A program made the position numbers and the translations under genes. A stretch of 64,000 nt of DNA from Thereva unica (taxonomy: Eukaryota > Arthropoda > Insecta > Diptera > Therevidae). Position 1 is the first letter of the stretch; the number at the start of each line of letters is the position of its first letter. The notes beneath the pieces are model-generated. The model searched no databases. It was not told the origin of the DNA and saw nothing but the letters and a program-made list of their open reading frames with translations. Positions 22,041 to 32,243 of the stretch are shown here, in pieces. The stretch covers positions 27,760,942 through 27,824,941 of the forward strand of contig OX465281.1 in the NCBI GenBank assembly GCA_949987705.1, in the 5' to 3' direction.

Positions 22041-23039
22041 AAGTTAATTTGAAAATGGAGAAAAATAAAGAAAAGTTACGGTATATATCTTGCAATTTTA
22101 TTTAGAGTTGAGTCGGACTTACATTAGGCATTACAATTGCCCCTTACACGGTGGTAAATTGTACTGAGGCCTCAATTTTTTAAAATGTCCCGGTTTAAAA
22201 ATAATGTCCTACTGGTATATGAGCGTGGTGAGGCTAGGTGTGATAGCAAATTACGTAGTGGAGAGACTTTTTTTACTTTTTTTGCTCAAGCAGAAATTCC
22301 AACTTGAAATTAGGCAAGATGGGATTGCATTGCATATACATATCTACATTGTGGAGGCATAGATTTCATACTTACTAAGGCAGTTTAAATGCATATTAGA
22401 ATTAAACTTGTAAAAAAGCTCTTCATTGGTATTTATTTTCTTTCTTTGTTTTTGTCGTTTTAGCATTATAATAGCACGTCAAGTCATTTGAAGTATGGCA
22501 TTGTACTGACACAAAAGGAAAAAGAGGCACCTCTTACAAACTCATTTTTTAATCGTGTCCTACCCAACACTTATATTATTACGAATTACGACAAATATTA
22601 TTAACAAAATCTGTTGCGCGAAAATGGTTCGCTCGCTTTCCTTCTAGTAATTCTCCAGCAAGATAGCCATGTCGTCGTCAGCAGAGTCGATATTTGTATG
22701 GAGTGGTGATCAAAGGATGGTGAAGTGTGGTGATCCTGTGTGTCTGGTGGAGCTGAAAGGAAACCACGATAATGGCCGACAACGCTGGAAAGGAGTTGAT
22801 AAAATTTGTAGAAAAAATAAAAGAGACTACATGAACCAGAAAGTTATCAAAGTTCAAGATGGCTTTCAAGAAGAAAGAGCAAGAAGAAGAGAGCAACAGT
22901 ACTAGATGTAAAACAAATATGTAAAACTGCCAGAGGTAATATTTTAACAGTCCATGACTTGTTAAGGCCAGGGAAAAGTGAAAATAATTACTCTTCGGGA
23001 ATAGAAATACCGGACGACGAAGTTTTTTTTAAGTGATAA
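22041..23039. other. AT-rich spacer, nothing recognised
   Basis: A 78-codon frame at 22669-22905 (+) is lysine/arginine-rich with no recognisable domain, and I do not support it as a gene. Confidence 0.4.
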
Positions 23040-23135
23040 CATTAAGCTTAGGAATGAATCACCCTTTGTACTAATAGTCTGTCATGTCGTTCAAGTCATG
23101 GGCAGTGTCTAGTAGTAAGCTTGATTTGACAAGAA
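23040..23135 (-). mobile_element. LINE 3'-tail fragment
   Basis: Minus strand: agcttactactagacactgc, then catgacttgaacgacatgac, then agtacaaagggtgattcatt. It is the same 3' tail as at 1651 and 16040, without the poly(A) or coding part. Confidence 0.7.
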
Positions 23136-24177
23136 GCTATTAATACCTGCCTACTGAGGGACGGAGAGTAAGAATTTTAGAACAAATCCACGAGCTTATA
23201 TACTAGATTACAACGGGCGAACACCAGCCGCTTTGGAGCACCAACAGGCTCACGACGTCCAAACTTGGCCCAAAGATTTAAATTGCCTAGTACTGATCTG
23301 TACACACTGTCATACGACGGCAAAGTTGAAATAAAAAATAATCTGCACCGAAAGTGTTGTTGACAAGCTCGCCAGTCGCGTCGGTAACAATATAACATTT
23401 AATTGCAGTGCGCTGATAAAAAATTTAAAATGTTCCAATTCGAAGATATGAGCACCGGATTTCATGAATTTTTTCACAATGAATACGCAGTGAGGCTTGA
23501 GTATTGTTGGGGAGCAAAAGTTACACTTTCCCACAAAATATAAATAACTATACACTATAATTTTGCCGGGTGTCGGTAGTATATAATAAACCATTTTCTT
23601 TTTTTTTTTTAAGAAAATGTATGCCCGTGTGTGTGGGGTGTACGGCCATATAGTCCAGCAAATAACCTTCTGTTGACCGGCACATGAGGATTATGTTTCA
23701 ATCACGGTCGGTATTCGCCCGTTTATTGCAGAACAACGCAATAGTTGGCTTGTTCAGAGCACCAGTGAAGGTTTTTTTTGGTACATGGAGCTCTTCTTCT
23801 TGGGAGATTGAGTTTTCGAGGAATAGAAACCTCTACAATTCCCTTTTTTTCAGCCCAACTCAAAAGATGAAAATAGAGAGCAATAGAGGGTCATATACCT
23901 CACTCACTTGAACTGACAAGAAGGGTTAGAGGGATCGGAAACTTCCGGTTAAGGTCGTGTGGCTCTTAAGAGCTGCTATTGCCCATCACTGGTGTATTGA
24001 TACACTGAAGACACAAGTTGCCCCTTGGGAGATGGCGCCCTAGGACGGTTGCCCGGGTTTGTCACCCCTAAAGTCGGAACTGCATACAGATTAAAACAAG
24101 ATGACAGCTTAACTCCCATGCTATTTAGCTTGACATTAGAATTGACTATAAGAAGAACAAATATGGAGAGGACATCC
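23136..24177. other. spacer, nothing recognised
   Basis: I find no supported gene or RNA. Short frames at 23177-23398 (-) and 23684-23911 (+) lack domains. Confidence 0.4.
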
Positions 24178-24334
24178 AGGGCCGGCGCTTGGGTTTCATA
24201 CGCCCGGTGCAGTATTCCATATTGCACCACATCAGCTTCTCATTTTTTGATCGCAAATAAAGGACAATGTAAAAATTGTGTCCCAGTCGAATTGCGCCCG
24301 GTGCAAGTGCTTACCAATATGAAAGTGCTGCCCA
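24178..24334. mobile_element. short MITE-like repeat, copy 1
   Basis: The left end reads agggccggcgcttgggtttc and the right end atatgaaagtgctgccc, which is the approximate reverse complement. A gcgcccggtgc motif lies just inside each end. A related, longer copy is at 24809-25100. Confidence 0.55.
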
Positions 24335-24808
24335 TGTTTAAGTGCAATGAACTTCTTGTCGTATTCTAAAATATTGGAATATTTCGCCAAACCGCGATTT
24401 CTTGAATGGGAAAACTATTGCTATAGCAGGTTTCAATCCCTCTATCAACTCAATCTCGGCTCAACCTCGTATTCATTTGATTTCCAATAATCGCAATGCC
24501 TACCCGTAGCTTCCTGGAGAGTGAACTTCCATCATGATTTTACTAGTTTCCTCCAGCTTCGCTGCAATCCTTCTCATTGTTTCATTAACTTTGAGACTCT
24601 CCGATATATTCTGTATGTTCGAGCAGAATTTCGCCCACTACAACATTCTTCTTCCTCGACTTATAGTTCTTTTTATTTTTTTTTCTGGATTGCAGTTCTC
24701 CCAGGCATCTGCCATCATCTGCAAGTTGTCGCCCTTTATTACCTAATTTAAGACTGTTCTAATATCCTTCTTCCGCACTACTAGGCTCTCTACTAGCATA
24801 GGAGGCAA

Positions 24809-25100
24809 GGCCAGGGCTTGTTTTTTTTGCGCCCGGTGCTATATCGTGTAACTTCTTCCGCCCCCGGCATTAGCATGAGTTCGGGGACAGAGGTACAGAA
24901 TATTTTATCGAAATAATAAATTGGAAAATCGTGGTAATAAAAATGAATTCCTTTAATAGATGGAAATGAAGTCACGGGAATACATTTTCAATTTTGTTCC
25001 AAAGTTTTAATTTTGTTTAAATTTAATTTCTGAAAGTGCGCCCCTGTCCAATTGCGCCCGGTTCAAGTGCACCATTTGTACATATGAAAGCGCCGTCCCT
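24809..25100. mobile_element. short MITE-like repeat, copy 2
   Basis: Starts ggccagggcttg, followed by gcgcccggtgc, and ends attgcgcccggttcaagtgc and atatgaaagcgccgtccct. The right end is the reverse complement of agggacggcgctttcatat, so the unit has imperfect terminal inverted repeats. The middle is AT-rich and unlike copy 1. Confidence 0.55.
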
Positions 25101-25459
25101 GAGGACATCGTAGACCGACCACCGCAAGCAGTACAACAATCTTTTTTTTTTATGTGAAAGACTAGAGTCTCAGGAAAGGCCCTTTATACTGTCGGCAATC
25201 TATTTTCTTCGTATAGAGTGCAATGCCGAACAGCAGCTCTAGTCGGGGAAGGAAGGAACTGCCACAACCTACCCCCGATATTTTTAGTCCACCTACTTCC
25301 AACCATTACTATTGCGACTTTGACATCGGGGCATCGAGAAACAACTCGCTGGAGTGTTATGCCTCCTGAAACGAGTAGAATCTCATCAACCAACCGATGA
25401 CATGCGCTTTGGTGGAGCGGGGAAGGGCGAAGGAAGGTTATGACAGGAGGAATCAGGAA

Positions 25460-27092
25460 GGAAGTGTTTAACGACACACAAAAACGCGACACTCGAAACG
25501 CGAAAAACTCGAAAAACGCGACACGCGACACTCGAAAGTGAAACTGGAAGTGCGACGTTGCCACTTTTTCATAAACACGCGAAAAACGCGATTCTTAAAG
25601 TAATCAAAAAGGTAAGTATTCAAAAGAATGCGGCAGTGCGGCAATGCGGCAGTGCGGCAGTGCGGCAATGCGGCAGTGCGGCAGTGCGACAATGCGGCAA
25701 TGCGGCAGTGCGGCAATGCGGCAATGCGGCAGTGCGGCAGTGCGGCAATGCGGCAATGCGGCAATTCCCGCATTGCCGCATTACCGCATTCCCGCGTTGC
25801 CGCATTGCCGCATTCCCGCATTCCCGCATTCCCGCATTGCCGCATTCCCGCATTCCCGCGTTGCCGCATTCCCGCATTCCCGCATTGCCGCATTGTCGCA
25901 TTCCCGCATTGCCGCATTGCCGCATTCCCGCATTGCCGCATTCCCGCATTGCCGCATTCCCGCATTCCCGCGTTGCCGCATTCCCGCGTTGCCGCATTCC
26001 CGCATTGCCGCATTCCCGCATTCCCGCGTTGCCGCATTCCCGCATTGCCGCATTCCCGCATTGCCGCATTGCCGCACTGCCGTATTGCCGCACTGCCGCA
26101 TTCCCGCATTCCCGCATTGCCGCATTGCCGCATTCCCGCATTGCCGCATTCCCGCATTCCCGCATTGCCGCTTTCCCGCATTCCCGCATTCCCGCATTGC
26201 CCCATTCCCGCATTGCCGCATTGCCGCACTGCCGCATTCCCGCATTACCCGCATTGCCGCATTCCCGCATTCCCGCATTCCCGCATTGCCGCATTCCCGC
26301 ATTCCCGCATTCCCGCATTGCCGCATTCCCGCATTGCCGCATTCCCGCATTGCCGCATTCCCGCGTTGCCGCATTCCCGCATTGCCGCATTCCCGCGTTG
26401 CCGCATTCCCGCATTGCCGCATTCCCGCATTGCCGCATTGCCGCACTGCCGCATTCCCGCATTGCCGCTTTCCCGCATTCCCGCATTCCCGCATTGCCGC
26501 ATTCCCGCATTGCCGCATTCCCGCATTGCCGCATTCCCGCATTGCCGCATTACCGCATTCCCGCATGGCCGCATTCCCGCGGCAATGCGGGAATGCGGCA
26601 ACGCGGGAATGCGGGAATGCGGCAACGCGGGAATGCGGGAATGCGGCAATGCGGGAATGCGGCAATGCGGGAATGCGGCAACGCGGGAATGCGGGAATGC
26701 GGCAACGCGGGAATGCGGGAATGCGGCAATGCGGGAATGCGGCAATGCGGGAATGCGGCAATGCGGCAATGCGGCAATGCGGCAATGCGGGAATGCGGTA
26801 ATGCGGCAATGCGGGAATTGCACTGCCGCATTGCCGCATTGTCGCACTGCCGCATTGCCGCATTGCCGCACTGCCGCATTGCCGCACTGCCGCATTCCCG
26901 CATTGCCGCAGTGCGGCAATGCGGATGTACATCTTTTGAATACTTACCTTTTTGATTACTTTAAGAATCGCGTTTTTCGCGTGTTTATGAAAAAGTGGCA
27001 ACGTCGCACTTCCAGTTTCACTTTCGAGTGTCGCGTTTTTAGAGTTTTTCGCGTTTCGAGTGTCGCGTTTTTGTGTGTCGTTAAACACTTCC
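25460..27092. mobile_element. foldback (FB/MULE-like) element with 9-bp target duplication
   Basis: The element starts ggaagtgtttaacgac and ends in its reverse complement gtcgttaaacacttcc. It is flanked on both sides by the direct repeat aatcaggaa (25451-25459 and 27093-27101). The left terminal repeat is about 25460-25626 and the right about 26933-27092; they differ by a ~7-8 bp indel inside an acgcgacactcg repeat region plus a few substitutions. The core is an 8-bp minisatellite. Nine-bp duplications, long terminal repeats and internal tandem repeats are hallmarks of Drosophila FB elements and Mutator-type transposons. There is no transposase, so it is non-autonomous. Confidence 0.88.
25628..26926. 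repeat. 8-bp GC-rich minisatellite with inverted blocks
   Basis: About 160 copies of an octamer, mainly gcattccc / gcattgcc and their reverse complements gggaatgc / ggcaatgc. Orientation flips at about 25767, 26579, 26819 and 26907, so the array is itself folded back. Minor variants (gcgttgcc, gcactgcc, gcattacc) are interspersed. Because 8 is not a multiple of 3 and no stop arises, every frame on both strands stays open for hundreds of codons; those frames are not genes. Confidence 0.95.
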
Positions 27093-27159
27093 AATCAGGA
27101 ATGTAAAGAGGGAAGAAGAAAGAAGGAAAGTTATGTAGGTGGGAAAGTGGAAAAGGCGA

Positions 27160-27243
27160 AGGACCGTGGGCTGGCCGGGAATCGAACCCGGGACCTCTGG
27201 GATAGTAGCCAGACGCCTTACTCTCTAGGCTACCGAGACCCCT
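27160..27243 (-). other. tRNA-like head of the SINE (internal Pol III promoter)
   Basis: Minus strand: ggggtctcggtagcctagag, then aggcgtctggctactatccc, then gaggtcccgggttcgattcc and cggccagccc. The T-arm and box B are intact. The anticodon loop is 8 nt under the best stem and the acceptor ends do not pair, so this is a tRNA-derived SINE head and not a working tRNA gene. Confidence 0.7.
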
Positions 27244-27245
27244 GA

Positions 27246-29785
27246 AGAAGTTCATCTTAAGAAGATATGAAAACGACGAATCAGGGAATAGGACTACAAA
27301 TTATTAAAGACAAATCCAAAGCTATGATTCCGTCTCGATTTAACAGAATATAACCTCAAGGAAATCTTCATATCGATGATCACGGAATAAAAAATCTGAG
27401 CCAGAAGAAACCATCCAAGAAAAACAAAAATATTTTACTTCAACATTTCACCCAAAAGATTTCAGAGAAACAAATCTAGACACATTGGCACATTGGTCTG
27501 CTTGGACAAACTAGAGAAATAGATTTTGTTTTTATTTTGCAATAAAATAAACATGATGTGAAAAACAATATTTTTGTTAGCTTCAATAAGCAATATTGAA
27601 TCAGTCGCTTTCATGCAATATAGGACAAATACATAGATTGATCACAAATTCTTAATTCTTAGAAAATTCGCAATTGTAAAATTTTATCTGTGTACACTGC
27701 ATCGTGTAAATATGTCCCAACAAAATATTTAAATGTTTCATAACTTGATAACTTGACTTGAAAATATTAAATTTCGCGCGATAAGATTTCTTATCGTTTC
27801 GATATTGAAAACGATTCGCCACCGCCAACTTGGATTCCTTAATACAAAAAGAGACGCATGACATTTTCCATATTTACGAGTATGACTTCAGCCTTGATTT
27901 GGTTTCATCCCATAACACAATAGGCTATAATTAACTACTTTTGTAAAAGTTCATTCATATAAAACACGCCGTCAGAAGACACCAATTCGACAACTTCATT
28001 TCGTTGCAATAGGTCGAAGGCACAAAATAAAAGAAAACGAAATTTTGTTCAGTCTCTTGTTTGGTGTTGTTACAACAGACATAAATCAAGCAACAAATTT
28101 ATCTGGAAACATACCTCAAAACATGGTGATCAAACAAATTTATCCACGAGCTTATCCAAAATCGATGGTGTAATCGTGTATTAACTGCAGCAAGACAGGA
28201 GAACAAGAAAAAAAACACACAAGCTCGAGCTTGAACAAAACGAAAAATAAACAAAACCTCACTTGAAACAATCGAGCGGAGGAAAAAATATCACGGAGGC
28301 ACGAAGTTGTCGTACGACGGGGCAAGCCTCCAAATATGTCGATTGCTGCCACCCAAGCTACGTGCTTCAACTACTATGCTTAATTGTTCGATCTCAGATG
28401 TAAAACTCGATAAACTGGCACCGCGTTAATTATCTTATGACACTTTCAGCAGTTTTCTATGGCATCAATAGTGCTGACCTCAACATCTTTGGCGGAACCC
28501 GACAATACACACTGGCGACACTTGGCTTCGTCGCAATGAACAAAACAACAATAACGAAACACCGATCGCAGCCAGCAAGGTAGATCAAGAGATCGGCAAC
28601 ACAGCACAGCAAGGTAGATCGCGACTTCACTTTAAGGAGGATCACCTACGCACCAACAGCGGCTCCGATCTGTCTTAATCTGCGGCAAAATGTTACAAGA
28701 TCGCCACAAGATCACTAAAGAAATCTGGACCAATGCTAATGCGTCTCGTTCTGGACTAATTTTCGCACTGTTTTTTCTAAGAAGACTGAGATTTTCGCGC
28801 AAGATCAGCACACGTGAAGCTTTTGCAACCGATCGTGTAGCGGACGGCAGTTAACTGGTAAGTCAGACTCTGAAGCATGCGCAAGAAAGCGAGGCCTGCG
28901 CTGGAGTGCTAAGGTCTGGGGCTGAACTTGACGAGTCTTATCTGGTGGTGGCACGGCTGAGTCATGCGCTCGTTTCGATCATTTCGACTGTTTTCTTACA
29001 CTTTTCAGAAATTCTGCTTCCGGGGAAATGATATAAATTTTGGTTGACAAGAGTTGGTTTTTTGTTAATTGTTGTCACAGCAGTGATATATGTGCGTACA
29101 GCCCCAGATAGCATAAGGAATCAGAGTGATTGGTGGGGTTAAAGAGGTGTCGATTGAGGAATAACTTAAATCAATCCTACTTAACAATGTGTTTGGTAAC
29201 AGGAAGCACATAAACAAAAGATTTATTGTGCAGAAGGTCCTGACTTCAAGCTTTGATAGTGCCCAACCAGCTGTAACCACATTTTAATGATGTTTGGTTG
29301 ACAAACCTGTTACTGGCGAAGCTTTGGTCCATAGTCGATGATTCAATGCAAAACGAGTGATCTGTAGGTATTTTGATAGTCAAGTAAGCGGTTAGTGATT
29401 CATAATAGATGCAAATCACCATAAAAATTTTATTACAAAATAGAAGCACTTGTCTACTCTATGGTTGTTCAAGTAGGAACGAATTAGAGATCGGTTTTAT
29501 AAAAAGTATATGGAATTTAAAGAAAAGGTTGGCCAGGCTAGGAGTCTTTGCTTCCATCCAAAGGGTGTCATAGGTTCGGCTCACATAACGGCACGTCAAA
29601 GTTGCGCTTTTATACTTTCCCCGACTACCCTTTCACAGATCTTACGTTATATGAAAACCCGAACATATGCCAATCTTCTATCGCAACACTTTCTTTCTTG
29701 GCTAACACTTAACGTCACGATCAATGGACCGATCTTGTCTTGTGCTCTTCCACTATAAGAGCCCTTGGATGCTGTGACTCTTCGT
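27246..29785. other. AT-rich spacer, nothing recognised
   Basis: No exon with consensus splice sites, RNA gene or transposon end is evident. 28440-28960 is richer in CG and GATC and looks non-repetitive, so it could contain a promoter or 5' UTR, but there is no direct support. Confidence 0.35.
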
Positions 29786-29789
29786 CTTC

Positions 29790-30368
29790 GACGGCAACTG
29801 TCAAAAATTGGTTTAACGAGCTTCAACCTCGGTCACAGGTCAGTTTTTGAAAAGCCATGCCCAGGTGCCCCGAAAACGGCTACCACGGAGGATAACATGA
29901 CAAAAATCCACGATCTTGTATTGGCAGACCACCGATTGAAGGTGCGCGAAATAGCCGAAACAGTAGCATCTCAAAAGACCACGTGGTCGTTTTTCCTGCT
30001 GAAATATTTGGCATGAGAAAGCTGCCGGCGCGATGGGTGCTGCGTTTGCACACTCCAGACAAATTAGACAACGAACTGCCGCCCCCCGTCCACCGTATTC
30101 TCCAGATTTGGCCCCTTATGACTTCTTTTCGTTTCCAAACTTAAAAAAGGCACTCGCTGGGCAGAAATTTGAGTCGAATGAGGAGGTTATCGCCGCCACG
30201 GAGGCCTACTTTGCAGACCTCCAAACACGCATTTTTCGGATGGGCTAAAGAAGTTGGAGCATCGCTGGATCAAGTGTAGCTAAAAGGAGACTGTGTTGAA
30301 ACATAAATCGCTACTTCTCCAAAATTTTCGTTTTCTTTTGTGGGCTAACTTATCGGACCGCCCTCGTA
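29790..30368 (+). mobile_element. mariner element, internally deleted
   Basis: The N-terminal helix-turn-helix text is present: KNWFNELQPRSQVSFEKP (after a frameshift), then APKTATTEDN and MTKIHDLVLADHRLKVREIA. The frame then jumps to the C-terminus: PPYSPDLAPYDFFSFPNLKK and FESNEEVIAATEAYFADLQT. PYSPDLAPYDFF carries the third catalytic Asp of the mariner D,D34D triad; the first two acidic residues are lost in the deletion. The right end (30346-30368, cttatcggaccgccctcgta) fits a mariner terminal repeat; the left one is not visible. Probably a relic of an irritans-type mariner. Confidence 0.85.
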
Positions 30369-31650
30369 TTTTATAAAGCTTTGATGTCTAGTTCACTGAT
30401 CGGTGATCTCGGTGTTTTTTGATCGATATCGATCGATGGATTTGATTACAGTGGCTTATGCGAGTTAATCGGTTCCGCTATACACGCCCACAAGAATGAT
30501 GTTAGGACACTTGTTGGATTGATTACTGGACACTTCCTGGAGACCTACCATTTTACCTTCACCCTTCTTCAGCTCCAATAAAAGGTTTCCCTTTCGTGTC
30601 TGCTCCGACCTTGTTCATGATTTTCGCGTAGGATTCCCGCTTGCCTGAGTTAAAATATGCAGATCCGGCCTTTTCTCTTTTTGTGGCTTTATGCTGTTCC
30701 CTGAATGTTCCTTTTATTGCTTGTTCCGCCTTTTCAGCTTGTTTTCCGCTATACATTGCTTTTCTTTTCTGCGGTGCCTCTTTTTTATTTTGAGCCAGTA
30801 CAATGTCATACTTCAAATGAGGCGAGGTGCTGTTGTAGTGTCAAAATCAAAAAAACAGGAAAATTAAAAAGAGAAAGAAAACAAGTACCAATGAAGACCT
30901 TTTGCGCCTGGTCCCAAGTCCAGGGTGTGATAGGAGGAGGGTAGTCGACCTACCGAATTGACCAGAAGAAAATAGGCCAGAAACCGCATTTTTTAATGCG
31001 GCACCGACAGCAGCGTATCCGTTGCGGGGATACAGATTTAATTGAATGGGGAATGAACTAATGGTTCTCTGGGATGGTGACAGATAATATGAAAAGCAGA
31101 ATCGAAGTAAAGAATGTAGGTGGGGTTTTCACCCTTCTTCCATACAACCAATAGCGCTACAGCCCAAATCGACTCTTGTTCTCCTCTATGGCTTTTCTCC
31201 AAGTTTGACGGCTCCTTTCAGCAGTTCTGCAGTTCCAAATGATGAGTATTGTCTCTGCGTCGGACGTCACAGAGTCCATCCATCTCCTACTGGCCTATTT
31301 CCCGAAATTTCTGCCACCATAAGCCGTTTTGGAATACGGTTCTCGTCCACCCTTTTTCCGCCCTCCTTAGAAGATAATTTAGAGATTAGAACAATTGATA
31401 GTCCAGAGGATGCTATGACTGAACTATATGGTGGATGCAACAAAACTTCTCAGCAAAACTTTCCCAATTTTTTAGAGGTAATCGAAAAAGAGTTTGGTCG
31501 AGCGTTGACTTTATGGAAGACAACATCTTTCCTATTATTCATTTTGGGCCATTTTCGTTCAATTGCCTCTAGTAATCTTGCAAAATCTCTAGTTATCCAC
31601 AGTAGAGTTTAGAATCAATCGTTTGGCCAACTGGAAGTACCTCAGAATGG
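30369..31650. other. spacer with small RTE-like LINE scraps
   Basis: About 30900-30975 matches the 5' motif of the LINE at 10100 (cccaagtccagggtgtga, then gtcgacctaccgaattgacc). About 30997-31030 matches its 3' part (gcaccgacagcagcgtatcc). A single LINE with nearly all of its middle deleted is a simple reading. The 85-codon frame at 30559-30816 (-) and the 135-codon frame at 31205-31612 (+) have no recognisable domains. Confidence 0.5.
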
Positions 31651-31654
31651 ACGA

Positions 31655-32060
31655 TTTCCCCTCAGTCTTACCACTTACGGAGCATCACAGCATGTTCGAC
31701 GTCGTGACGGGTCACCATACCTTGCCCACGATCTTTCGACGCTTCCGGTTGACATACAATTTTTTCATCACCAGTTATGCGACGTTTCAGAAATAATATG
31801 ATTGAAGAACACCATCATCGAGTTTCTTTTTTTGTAGCTAGCTTTATGTAAATGGTTCAAAACAGTTTTGTGGATAATGTTTAGCTCCATTCCAATATCG
31901 TCATAGTTGCCGTGCCTATCTTGCTAGGCCGATTCAAGAATTTCATCAGTTTTTTTGGTGATTGAACGATCAGAGCGTGACTCATCTTTAACAAAGCGCC
32001 TTTGACCGTACACCACATGAACGGCTCGTGACTTATTTGCAATTGACTCCATCTATCGAG
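31655..32060 (-). mobile_element. second mariner relic, central part of the transposase
   Basis: Minus strand: SRAVHVVYGQRRFVKDESRS, then SITKKTDEILES, then a frameshift to HGNYDDIGMELNIIHKTVLN, HLHKAS and later YVNRKRRKIVGQG. The KTVLNHLHKA block is typical of mauritiana/mellifera-type mariner transposases (second helix-turn-helix to linker). Frame breaks and missing ends show it is dead. It lies just downstream of DRC9. Confidence 0.7.
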
Positions 32061-32243
32061 GAAAAAGTCACGACGCTTAATATTATTTGTTAAATTGAGA
32101 TAACGGAATGCTGGAGAAATGTAAGAGAGAATTAGATACTTCAGAAATTAAACTACTGTACAGTCACATTCGCTAAAATTATATATTGAAACAAAACTAG
32201 TTTAATCAACTAAAATTCAAACCAACAAAATAATCAATGAAAT

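Larger units (their letters stand above)
25141..27243 (-). mobile_element. tRNA-derived SINE, interrupted by a foldback element
   Basis: Read on the minus strand from 27243, a tRNA-like head (with box-B ggttcgattcc) leads into a body of about 70 bp. The SINE is then split by the foldback at 25460-27092 and resumes at 25459. The second part contains atggttggaagtaggtgg, ggttgtggcagttccttcc, gactagagctgctgttcgg, then agtataaagggcctttcctg and ttcacat before the poly(A) tail (T-run at 25141-25150). The combined SINE is roughly 470 bp. Its last ~45 bp resemble the 3' tail of the LINE family at 16040-16147. The 9-bp duplication flanking the foldback shows the SINE was there first. Confidence 0.8.

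Noticed and set aside
25628..26926. CRISPR-like array
   Set aside because: Repeats are 8 bp with no spacers, in an insect genome. The pattern is a minisatellite.
25468..27106. Very long open frames (224-492 codons) on all six frames in the octamer array
   Set aside because: They arise because the 8-bp repeat has no stop codon in any register. They overlap each other completely, run into transposon terminal repeats, and have no domain, so they are not genes.
27160..27243. Functional tRNA gene on the minus strand
   Set aside because: Box B and the T-arm are good, but the acceptor arms do not pair and the anticodon loop is 8 nt. The sequence continues into a SINE body with a poly(A) end, so it is a SINE head.
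30559..30816. 85-codon lysine-rich minus-strand frame
   Set aside because: No recognisable domain and no family motif. It sits among LINE scraps, and the lysine-rich composition alone does not support a gene.
31205..31612. 135-codon plus-strand frame next to DRC9
   Set aside because: No domain or conserved pattern, and it is followed at once by a mariner relic. Possibly untranslated repeat DNA.
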